This document shows, piece by piece, positions 26,101 to 38,100 of a DNA stretch of 64,000 nucleotides (position 1 is the stretch's first letter; every line of letters starts with the position of its first letter). Position numbers and translations under genes: made by a program. Source of the stretch: Elephas maximus indicus (lineage: Eukaryota; Chordata; Mammalia; Proboscidea; Elephantidae); contig NC_064822.1 in the NCBI RefSeq assembly GCF_024166365.1, positions 106,264,823-106,328,822 of the forward strand. Direction: 5' to 3'. Below the pieces are notes generated by a model. The model saw only the letters and a program-made list of their open reading frames with translations. It was not told the DNA's origin and ran no database searches.

Positions 26101-29100
26101 AATCATGGAGAAAGGAAGAGAGAAGGGAGGAAACAAACTGCAAATCACAAAATCACTGGGGTATGTAAAAGTTAACTATGCAGAAACAATGCTACAATAC
26201 CCAGGATGTTAGGCCCCTACAATCTCTTTCTCATGCTGCCCCTTTCAGCATTGCTTTTGCTAAACAAAGTGGTAAAAGAAAGAGATGAGCTAAGGGCATC
26301 AGAGTCACAGCTCAAGTGCTGCATAAAGACTTGAAAGTTGCTATGTGTACCCTGAAAGAAAGCCTTATTTCTTTTAGGAAGAGAGCCGATATTGCCAAAA
26401 ACCAAACCTAGAGTCTTAAGACTGGCTGAATAACAATGCCATTTGGACTCAACCTTGAATGGTGTCTGAAGTTAGAGTGAGGGCATTGATGGGGAAGAAA
26501 TGGGATCCTGAAACTTGGAATGTGGACATATGTGCAGATAATCAGGAAGCTGGGGATGCTGAACCCATAAATTCCATTGAATCACTCCTGCCAACAGAAC
26601 CAGCCCTCTTTCTCCCATCTGAAGAGATTACTCCATCTTTTTCTGCTAATCCACCCTCCCTAGTAAAACCATTATCCCTTCCATCCCAATCTAATGAGAT
26701 TAACCCAGCTGTGTCAGAAGAGCCTTTGTCTGAGAAAGTGTCTGGGGCATTACCTGAAGTAGATGCCTTACAAGACCTTGCTGAATGTCCCCAGGACCCA
26801 CACCCACCACCCGTTTTTGTTTCTAAATCTATAACTAGAATCAAGTCCCCGCAAGCCCCAGAAGTGAAGTACAAAGTATGACCCCTGGGGAAGTATGCTA
26901 CACTGCAAAAGAACTGCTTGATTTTTCTAATATATACAAACAGAAGCCTGGGAAATATGTGTGGGAATGGCTATTAAAGGTGTAGCATAATGGTGCAAAG
27001 AACATAAAGTTGGATCAGTCTGAGTTTATTGGTATGGGCCCACTGAAAACAAATTCTTCATTCAGTGATTTAGCTCTTGAAGTTAGAAAAGGACCTAATA
27101 GTTTATTTGGCTGGTTCACTGAAGCATGGATTAATCAAGTTGAAGTACCAGACCTGCCTTGGTATACTATAGAAGAAGGTATCCAAAGGCTTAGGGAAGT
27201 TGGCATATTAGAGTGGATTTATCAGGTGAGACCCACAGACCCACCTATGGGGTGCCCAGAGGACACATTTTTCACCACAATGATGAGGAACAAATTTGTG
27301 AAGGGAGCTCCAGCGTCCTTGAAGACTGCTGTGATTACTATTTTATGTAAGTCAGATTTGACAGTGGGAACTTCCCTGACTGAATTAAGACACCTAGCTA
27401 CAGGGGCCAAGTGGCAGCACTTCATCACCAAAGGCAAGGTGGGCGTGGTTACTGTAACAGCAGTGTCAAAGTAGTAATTAAAATAGTCTGATTTGTGTGG
27501 ATTTATGGCGTTGGCTACTTAGTTATGGTATCTCTAGGAGTTAAATAGATGGGAAATCTGCTAAATAATTTACTTGATCTGTACAAGCAGAATTCTAGGA
27601 AAGGTGAACAGCAATCTAACTGGAATCACCAGAATACATAGTAACAGCCCCTCAGTCACCAGAATAGAGAGTAATGGCCCCTTATTCAAAACCCACAACC
27701 CCTTGACTGAAGGGGAGGCCAGGTCCCCTTGAGGAAGGACTCCATTACACTGCCAAAAACTTATACTGTTAATCTTTCTGCCAGCCTTCCCAAAGGGATC
27801 AATGAACTTTTACTAGAGTGACTGTTTATTGAGGAAAAGGAAATAATCAGACTTTTGGGGGATTACTAGATATTGGCTCTGAACTGACACTAATTCCAGG
27901 AGACCCAAAATGCCATTGTGGCCCACCAGTCTGAGTTGAGGCATATGAAAGTCAATTTATTAATGAAGTCTTAGCTCAGGTCCGTCTTCCAGTGGGTCCA
28001 ATGGGTCCCTGAACCCATTCTTTAGTGATTTCCCCAGTTCCAGGATGCATAATTGGAATAGACATTCTCAGCAACAGGCAGAATCCCCACATTGAATCCC
28101 TGACATGTCAAATAAGGGCTATTATGATAGGAAAGGCCAAGTGGGAGACATTAGAGCTGCCCCCACCTAGGAAAATAGTAAACCAAAAACAATACCACGT
28201 TCCTAGAGAGATTACTGCCACCATCAAGGACTTGAAGGATGCAGGGGTGGTGATTCCCCATTCGACTTGCCTATTTGGCCTGTGCAAAAATCAGATGGAT
28301 CTTGGAGAATGACAGTAGATTATTGAAAACTTAACCAGATGGTGACTCCAATTGTAGCTGCTGTTCCAGTTGTGGTTTTATTGCTTGAGCAAATTAATAT
28401 ATCTCCTGGTACCTGGTGAACATCTATCAATCTGACTAATGCCTTTTTCTCCATACCTGTTTCAAAAGACCACCAAAAGCAGTAGGCCAGCAATACACCT
28501 TCAGTGTCCTTCCTCAAAACTATATCAACTCTGCAGCCCTGTGTCATAATTTAGTCTGCAGGAACCTTGACTACCTTTCCCTCCCATAAGACATCACACT
28601 GGTCTATTACATTGATGACATTATGCTGACTGGACCTAGTAAGGAAGAAGTGTCAATGACTCTAGACCTATTTTAAGACGTTTGTGTTCTAGAGAGTGGG
28701 GAATTTGACAAAAATTAAAGTGCCTTCCACCTCACTGAAATTTCTAGGGATGCGGTGGTGTTGGACATGTTGAGCTAATCCTTCAAAACTGAAGGATAAG
28801 TAGTTACATCTGGCCCCTCCTACAACTGAAAAGGAGGCGTAACACCTGATAGGCCTCTTTGGAATTGAACCAATATATCCCTCATTTGGGTGTGTTACTT
28901 CAGCCTATTTATCAAGTGATTTAAAAGCTGCTAGTTTTGAGTGGGGCTGAGAACAAGAGAAGGCTGTGCAACAGGTTCAGGCTGCCGTGCAAGCTGCTAT
29001 GGCACTTGGGCCATATCATTCAACTGATCTAATGGTGCTTGAAGTATTAGTTGCAGGTAGAGATACTGTTTGGAGTCTTTGGCAGTCCCCTATTGGTGAA

Positions 29101-32100
29101 TCACAGTGCAGATCCTTAGGATTTTAGAGCAAAGCCCTGCCATCCTCTGCACATAACTACTCTCTTTTTGATGAACAGCTTTTGGCTTGTTACTAGGCCT
29201 TAGTAGAGACTGAATCCTTAACCATGGGCCACCGAGTCACCATGCAGCCTGAGCTGCCCATCATGAACTGGATGTTGTCTGACCCACAAAGTCATAAAGT
29301 CAAACATGCACAGCAGCACTCCATCATTAAATGGAAGTGGTATATACAAGATCAGGCTCGAGCAGGACCCAAAGGTAAAAGTAAGTTACGTGAGGAATTG
29401 GCCCAAATGCCTGTAGTCTTGACTCCTGTCACATTACCTCCCCACTCCCAGTCTGCACCTATGGCCTCATGGGTGATCAGTTGACTGAGGAAGAGAAAAC
29501 TCATGCCTGGTTTATAGATGGTTCTGTGAGATATGCAGGTACCAATTGAAAGAGGACAACAGCAGCACTATAGCCCCTTTCTGGGACCTCAGTGAAGGAA
29601 AATCCTCCCAGTGAGTAAAACTTCAAGCAGTACATCTGATTGTTCAATTTTCTTGGAAGGAGAAATGGACAAATGTTTTACTGTATAGTGATTCTTGGGC
29701 TGTGGCTAGTGGTTTGGCTGGGTGTACTTGGAAGGAACACGATTGGAAAATTGATGACAAGAAGGTATGGGGAAGAGGTATGTGGATAGACCTTTCTGAA
29801 TGTGTTAAAGAGATGAAGATATTTGCGTCTCATGTGAATGCTCATCAAAGGTGACCTAGGCAGAGGAGAGTTTTAACAATCATGCGGATAGGATGATGTG
29901 TTCTGTAGAAGCCAGTCATCTTCTTTCCCCAGCCACTCCTGTCATTGCCCAATGGGCTTATGAACAAAGTGGCTGTGGTGACAGGATTGGAGGTTATGCA
30001 TGGGCTCAGCAACATGGACTTCCACTCACCACAGCCAACTTGGTTATAACCACTGCTGAGTGCCCAATCTGCCAGCAGCAGAGACCAACACCAAGTCCCC
30101 AACATGGCACCATTTCTCAGGGTGATCCACCAGCAACCTGGTGGTGGGTTGATTACATTGGATCGCTTCCCATGGAAAAGTCAGCATTTTGTTCTTACTG
30201 GGATAGACAGTTACTGTGGATATAGATTTGCCTTCCCTGCATGCAATGTTTCTGCCAAAAGTACCATCCATGGACTTACAGAATGCCTTATCCACCATCA
30301 TGGTATCCCACACAGCATTGCCTGAGATCAAGGGACTTGTTTCACAGTAAATGAAGTGTAGCAGTGGGCCCATGCTCATGAAATTCACTGGTCTTACCGT
30401 GTTCCCCGTCATCCTGAAGCAGCTGGGTTGATAGAACGTGGAATACCCTTCTAAAGACACAATTACGGTGCCAGCTAGCTGGCAATACTTTGCATGGTTG
30501 GGGCAGTGTTCTCCAGATGACTGTATATGCTCTAAACTAGCATCCAGTATATGGCACTGTTTCTCTCTTAGCCATGATTCATGGGTCCAGGAATCAAGGG
30601 GTAGAAATGGGAGTGGCACTGTTCACTACTCACAAAATTTTTGTATCCTGTCCCCGAGACTCTATACTCTACGGGTCTAGAGGTCTTAGTTCCAAAGGGA
30701 GGAAAGCTCCTCCCAGAAGACAACACTGATTCCACTGAACTGAAGTTAAGAATGCCACCTGACTACTTTGGGCTCCTCATGCCTCCAGATCAAAGAAGGG
30801 AGTTACCATATTCATTGGTATGATTGATCCTGATTATCCATGTTTTGTTATACATGTATGTGTGTGTGTGTGTATATATATATATACACATATATGTGTA
30901 TACATATATATATAGCAAATTTTTTTCCCTCCCTTATCCCATTACTTATTGAAAAATATAAAAATAAAAAAAGATGTAAATGGAGCTAGCGTGTTTTTGG
31001 TTGTTCACCTGTTAGTTTTGCTGGATATCAATTATATGTTTGTAGTTATTTTCTGTTAGCACTTTGAAGATGGCTGGGTTTTAGTTATTTTCTGTTAGCA
31101 CTTTGAAGGTGGTATTTCATTGTCTATTTACTTGACTTTCATTATTGCTGTTGAGAAGTTTTCTGAAAGTCAATCCGTAGTTTCTTATAAGGATTTTTCT
31201 TTTCTCTCTGGCTGTATTTCAGATCTTTTTTGGTTGTTTTTGTTCCACAACTTCACTACAGCATATGAAAAGGGATTACATGTTGTCTATCAGTCAAGAA
31301 TAAGAGTGAACAAAAACTGAGTTTACTTACAAATGGTTTGCACCAAAAGAAATAAAAGATATATCCGATGGAAAATGATGCCAGAAGGGAGGTGTTATGA
31401 TTAAACTGTATCCCCCCAAAATATGTGTTGTAAATCCTAATCCCTATACTTTCAGATATAATCCCATTTGGGACTAGGGTTTTCCTTGTTGTGTTAATGA
31501 GGCCATATCAGCGTAGGGTGTGTTTTAAGCCAATCACTTTTGACATATAAAAAGAGCAGATTAGACAGTAGAAACAAGCCCAAATATATCCATACAGCCA
31601 AACAGTGTGTGCCTAGAGTGAAAAAGTTTCTTCTGTGGCAGCTCCTGTAAAAGAAATGCTGGGGAATTATTCAGATTGGCTAGCTTTATGGAAAATATGT
31701 TGGTCTGCAGCCCAATCAGCATCACTAGGAGAGTGGAATTCTATGAAGGGAATTATCAGGTCATCTGCCAACCTGAAGCCAAGGGAACAATGTCTATTAC
31801 TAGAGAAGCTGGGAAGGATGCATGGCACACAAAACAGTCATCTGCCACATGTGATAACTGCAGCTCTGAGACAGGCTGATGGAATCAGATGTTGCTGTTA
31901 TAGTGGCTTTTCTGTGGATTAATTTTACAATAATCTGTCCATTAATGGTTCCTTTTGAGGTGGTGGTCTCTCTTTTCCTCTCTGTGGCAAAAAAAAAAAA
32001 AAGCACTTTATGTTCAGAAATTAGCAGAGAAATCAGAGGAGTATGTTAATTTAGAAAATTTTTTGTTTTCATGTTCACCATCCTTCATGTCTTAATATCA

Positions 32101-35100
32101 TTAGCAAATTTAGTAAAATTTTTCAAATTTACAACATAAGATCAATCTCAGCATTTACATCTTTAACCTTTCACAATGTTTATATAGCTTTATTTTGTGA
32201 GACCCTTAATAAAATTTTTTTTTTAAATAAATACGTGAAAGCAAAGATAAGAAAAACACCCGAAATTCCTACTACGTAGAGATGACTATCATTAACATTT
32301 TGATGAACATTCTTCTGGAATTTTCCTAAGTATACGTGCATACATATATGGATACAATTTTACGTAATTGCTGAGTCAGTCACTCTGGAAGAAAACCTAT
32401 CAAATACCAAAAATCACTGTCAAAATGCCAAATCTCCAAAATAACTTATTGGTATTTTTTTCTTGATAGGTAATGGTACAGATACCTTACAGGACGCAGA
32501 AGTGCATTATATTTCTCGAAGCATTTGTAATTCTGAGATGAGCTATGGGGGAATAATTCCTAACACTTCATTTTGTGCAGGTGATGAAGATGGAATCTTT
32601 GATACGTGCAGGGTAAGACCAAATAATTTTCCTTAAAAATATTTTCTAAGGCCGGGGGGTACTTGAGCAAAGCTTTTAATCACTTTTTTTTTTTTCAATT
32701 CTTATTGTGCTTTAAGTGAAAGTTTACAAATCAAGTCAGTCTCTCATACAAAAATTTATATACGCTTTGCTTTGTACTCCTAGCAGCTCTTCCCCTAATA
32801 AGACAACATACTCCTTCTCTCCACCCCCTATTTCTGTGTCCATTCAGCCAGCTTCCGTCTCCCTCTGCCTTCTCATCTCCCCTCGAGACAGGAGCTGCCC
32901 ACATACTCTCATGTGTCTACTTGATCCAAGAAACTCACTCTTCACCAGTATCATTTTCTGTCCTAAAGTCCAGTCCAATTCCTGTCCGAAGAGTTGGCTT
33001 TGAGAATGGTTCCTGTCTTGGGCTAACAGAAGGTCTGGGGACCACGACCTCTGTGGTCCTTCTAGCCAGTCAGACCATTAAGTCTGGTCTTTTTTATGAG
33101 AATTTGAGGTCTGCATCCCATTGTTCTCCTGCTCCCTCAGGGGTTCTTTGTTGTGTTCCCTGTCATGGCAGTGATCGGTTGTAGCCAGGCACCATCTAGT
33201 TCTTCTGGTCTCAGGCTGATGTAGTCTCTGTTTATGTGGCCCATTCTGTCTCTTGGGCTCAGAATTACCTTGTGTCTTTGGTATTCTTCATTCTCCATTG
33301 CTCGAGGTGGGTTGACACCAACTGATGTATCTTAGATGGCCGTTTGATAGTGTTTAAGACCCCAGATGCCACTCTCCAAAGTGGGATGCAGAATGTTTTC
33401 TTAACAGATTTTGTTACGCCAGTTGACCTAGATGTCCCCTGAAACCATGGTCCCCAAAGCCCTGTCCCTGCTATGCTGGCCTTTGAAGTGTTCAGTTTAT
33501 TCAGGAAACTTCTTTGCTTTTGGTTTAGTCCAGTTGTGCTGACCTCTCCTGTATTGTGTGTTGTCTTTCCCTTCACCTAAAATAGTTCTTGTCTACTATC
33601 CAATTAGTGAATGCCCCTCTCCCTCCCTCCCTCCCCACTCTCATAACCATCAAATAATATTTTCTTCTCTATTTAAACTATTTCTTGAGTTCTTATAATA
33701 GTGGTCTCATACAATATTTGTCCTTTTGCAGCTGACTAATTTCCTTCAGCATAATCCTTCCAGATTCCTCCTTTTAATTACTTTTTGATAGACTTTTATA
33801 AATCCAAAAATGCTAAATTCTTTTTTCTTACCTTTAATCCTTTTTATTCTTTTTCTTCTAAAAATGCAAATCCTCTTGCTTTCTGATTCCTTGATGTCTA
33901 CAGTCAGGGTCAACCTTAGGCAAAATTTGCCTTCAACCTTTATCTCTCTCTCCTTTTTTTTTTTTTTTTGAATATTGTATGTGTTTTAGGTGAATGTTTA
34001 CCCAGCAACTTAAATTCCCATTCAGCAATTCATATACATATTATTCCGTGACATTGGTTATAATCCCCGTAATGTGTCAGCATTCTCACCATTTCTACCC
34101 TGCCTGTCCTGTAGGGTCACTATGAGTTGGAATCGACTCGATGGCAGTGGGTTTTTTTGTCCTGTTTCTATCCATCCAGTTTCCTTCCCCTTCCTTTCCT
34201 TCTCATCTTTGCTTTTGCATAGATGTTGACCATTTGGCCTCATATAGTTGATTGTTTAAAAGAACACGTTCCTCATGAGTGTTATTGTTTATAGGCCAAT
34301 CTATTATTTGGCTGAAAGGTCACCTCCCGGAGTGGTTTCAGTTCCATGTTAAAAGGGTATCTTAGGGTAATAGTCTCGGGGATTCCTCTAGTCTCTATCA
34401 GTCTAGTAAGTCTAGTCTTTTTATGAACTTGAGTTTTGTTTTACATTTTTGTCCCATTCTATCAGGGACCCTGGTCAGAATGGTCGATAGCAGTAGCCGG
34501 GTACCATCTAGTTCTTCTGGTCTTAGGCTAGAAGAGGCTGTGGTTTGAGTGGGACTAGTACTATGGACTAATTTTTTCCTTGAGTCTTTGGTTTCCTTAA
34601 CTCTCTTTTGCTCTAGATGGGAAGAGACCAATAGTTGTATCTTAGATGACCACTTGCAAGATTTTAAGACCCCAGACACTTTCAAGCTAGAACATTATCT
34701 TTTATGAACTCAGTTATGCCAATTGACCTAGTTGTCCCACAAGACTATAGTCCTGAGCCTTCAGTTCCAATCTCCCCACAACCCCATCAGCGTTTATCAT
34801 TTCCTGTTTTTTGATCACTGCCATTTTTGCAGGGGCGAGGTGCTATCTCATTGTTGTTTTGATTTGCATCTCTTTAATGGCTAATGGGGAAAGCCTGGTG
34901 GTGTAGTGGTTAAGTGCTACAGCTGCTAAACAAAGGATCAGCAGTTTGAATCCACCAGGTGCTCCTTGGAAACTCTATGGGGTAGTTCTACTCTGTCCTG
35001 TAGGGTCGCTATGAGTCAGAATCGACTCGATGGCACTGGGTTTGGTTTTTTTTTTGTAATGGCTAATGGAGTCCTGGTGTTGCAGTGGTCAAAGCACTTG

Positions 35101-38100
35101 ACTGCTAACTGAAAGGTCAGCGGTTTGAACCCAAAAGTTGCTCTGCAGGAGAAAGATGTGGCAGTCTGCTTCAGTAAAGATTTACAGCCTTGGGAATCCT
35201 ATGGGGTAGTTCTACTGTGTCTTATAAGGTTGTTATGAGTTGGAATCAACTTGACAGCAGTGGGTTTAGTTTTAATGGCTAATGATCTCAAGCATCTCTT
35301 CATGTGTTTGTTATCCACCTGAATGTCCTCTTCGGTGAAGTGTCTGTTCATCTTCTTTGCCCGTTTTTTTCATTAAATTGTTTGTCTTTTTGTTGTTGAG
35401 TTGTTGAAGTTTTCTGTATATTTTAGAGATTAGACCCTTGTCAAATATAGTTACCAAAATTTTTTCCCAGTCTGTAGATCTTCTTTTACTCTTTTGGTAA
35501 AGTCTTTTGAGGAACATTAGTATTTAATTTTTAGTGGGTCCCAGTTATCTAGTTTATCTTCTGTTGTTCATATAATTTTAATTGTGTTTGATAGTGTATT
35601 TATGCAAAAAATTAGAATGCCTAGCATTGTCCCTATGTTATCTTCCAGGAACTTTATAGTATTAGTTTTAATATTTAGGTCTTTGACCCATTATGAGTTA
35701 TTTTGTGTGTGTAGTGTGAGGTATGGGTCCTGTTTCATTTTTCTGCAAATGGATGTCCAGTTTTGCCAGCACCATTTGTTAAAGAGACTGACTCTGCCCC
35801 ACTGAATGGAGTTTGATCCTTTGTCAAAGATTAGCTGCCCGTAAATGGATGGATTTACTTCTGAGTTCTCAATTGTGTTCCATTGGTCTACAAGTCTGTT
35901 GTTGTACCAGTACCAGGCCATTCTGATTACCATGGCTGTAGAGTAAGTTCTGAGGTTGGAAAGTGTGAGGCCTCCTACTTTGTTGTTCTTCTTCAATATT
36001 GCTTTAGCTATTTGGAGCCTCTTTCCGTTCCATGGAGCTGTGGTGGCACAGTGGTTGAGAGCTATGGCTGCTAACCAAAAGGTTGGCAGTTTGAATCCAC
36101 CAGCCACTCCTTGGAAACCCTACGGGGCAGTTCTACTCTTATCTTTTTGGGTCAACTATGACTTGTAATAGACTCAACAGCAATATTTTTTGGTTCCTTT
36201 CCATATAAAGTTGGAGATTAGTTTTCCATTTCATTAAAGAATGTTGTTGGGATTGTATTATATTTACAGATCACTTTGAGTAGTATTGACATTTTTACAA
36301 TGTTAAGTCTTCTAATCCATGAGCATGGAATTTTTTAACTGTTTTGTAGTGTACTTTTTCCTATTTAGTAAGTTGGAAACACCTTGTCATTTCATAAAAT
36401 ATTGTTCTACAACATTTAAAATGACTGCATAGTAGTAGTTCATTGTGTGGATGCACTAAAACATATTTAACTAATCCTCTGTTATTGGACACATGCGCTC
36501 TAATCTTCCACCAAAATTAGCAGTTTTCTATTATTTAGTTAGTGATTTGCCATCCCCACTCCAAAAGATTATTTTTTTTTCTGTCTATAAACCTTTTCTT
36601 GGGTTTTTATAATCGTGGTCTCATACAATAGTTGTCCTTTTCTGATTGACTTATTTCACTCAGCCTAATGCCCTCCAGATTCATCCATGTTGTGAGATGT
36701 TTCACAGATTCATAATTGTTCTTTATCATTGCATATTATTCCATTGTGTATATGTATCATAATTTGTTTATTCATTCATCTATTAATGGGCACTTAGGTA
36801 GTTTCCATCTTTTTGCTATTGTGAATAATGCTGCAATGAACATGTGTGTGCATATGTCTATTCATGTTACGGCTCTTATTTCTCTAGGATGTATTCCAAG
36901 GAGTGGGATTGCTAGATTGTATGGTATTTCTATTTCTAGTTTTTTAAGGAGGCACCATATCATTTTCCGTAGTGGTTGCATGATTTTACATTCCCACCAG
37001 CGGTACATAATACTTCCAGTCTCCCCACAACCTCTCCAGTATTTGTTATTTTTCAGTTTTTTTGATTTGTGCTAGTAATGTTGGGTTGAGATGGTATCTC
37101 ATTGTAGTTTTGATTTGCATTTCTCTAATGGCTAATGATTGTGAGCATTTCCTCATGTATCTGTTAGCTGCCTGAATATCTTCTTTGGTGAAGTGTCTGT
37201 TCATATCCTTTGGCCATTTTTTAGTTCACTTATTTTGTCTTTTTGTTATTGAGGTGTTGGAATATTCTATAGATTTTAGAGATTAGACTCTGGTCAGATA
37301 CATTGTAGCCAAAAAAATTTTCCCAGTCTATAGGTTCTCTTTCTACTCTTTTGGTGAAGTCTTTTGATGAGCGTAAGTGTTTAATTTTTAGGAGTTCCCG
37401 GTTATCTAGTTTATGCTCTGGTGTTTGTGAATTATTAGTTATGGTTCATATTGAATTTATGCTGTGTATTAGGACCCCTAGCATTATCCCTATTTTTTCT
37501 CCCATGATCTTTATCATTTTAGGTTTTATATTTAGGTCTTTGATCCATTTTGAGTTAGTTTTTGTGTATGGTGTTAGGTATGGGTCCTGTTTCCTTTTTT
37601 TACTGATGAACATCCAGTTTTGCCAACACCATTTGTTAAAAAGACCATCTTTTCCCTATTTAATAGACTTTGGCCCTTTTTCAAAGATCAGCTGACCATA
37701 CTGGATGGATTTATGTATGGGTTCTCAATTCTGTTCCATTGGTCTATGTCTCTGTACCAGTACCAGGCTGTTTTGACTGTCATGGCTATATAGTAGGTTC
37801 TGAGACCAGATAGGAGTTTGAGGCTTCCTACTTTGTTCCTTTTCTTCAATAATGCTTTGCTTATCCAGGGCCTCTTTCATTTCCATGTAAAGTTGGTGAT
37901 TTGTTTTTCCATCTTGCTAAAGAATGCTGTTGGTATTTGGATCAGGATTGCATTATAGCTGTAACTCACATTGGATAGGATTGACATTTTTACAATTTTG
38001 AGTCTTCCTACCCAAGAGTATGGTATGTTTTTCCATTTATGTAGATCTCTTCTGGTTTCTTGAAATAGTGTTTTGTAATTTTCTTTGTACAGATCTTTTA

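Larger units (their letters stand above)
25414..30830 (+). mobile_element. ERVL-type endogenous retrovirus interior, decayed
   Basis: Sense provirus interior with, in order, leader, gag remnants (26459-27474), protease (about 27830-27960), reverse transcriptase (about 28025-28700), RNase H (about 29500-29760), integrase (about 29870-30480) and a dUTPase-like tail (30641-30823). The dUTPase after integrase is the hallmark of ERVL. Many stops and frameshifts; no envelope seen. An antisense LTR is inserted at 25697-26221 and I could not find a 3' LTR. Confidence 0.85.
21022..32469 (+). other. TMPRSS12 intron 3
   Basis: An 11.4-kb intron with MIR elements, an 80-bp inverted repeat, SINEs, several LTRs and an ERVL-type provirus (listed separately). 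Bases 21022-21544, 22411-22810, 30916-31392 and 31640-32469 show no assignable feature. The acceptor reads TTTTTTTCTTGATAG. Confidence 0.85.
33955..36330 (-). mobile_element. L1 of a second subfamily, antisense, with nested SINEs
   Basis: Oligo-T at 33955, a 3' UTR resembling that at 7045-7665, then ORF2 antisense from about 34820. It is interrupted by insertions at 34112-34157, 34887-35056, 35069-35272 and about 36034-36191. Broken ORF2 pieces read on the minus strand include [14 protein letters not shown] (35.8 kb). Confidence 0.9.

Noticed and set aside
30044-30619. 191-residue open frame on the minus strand
   Set aside because: It is the antisense of the ERVL integrase region and shows no domain of its own.
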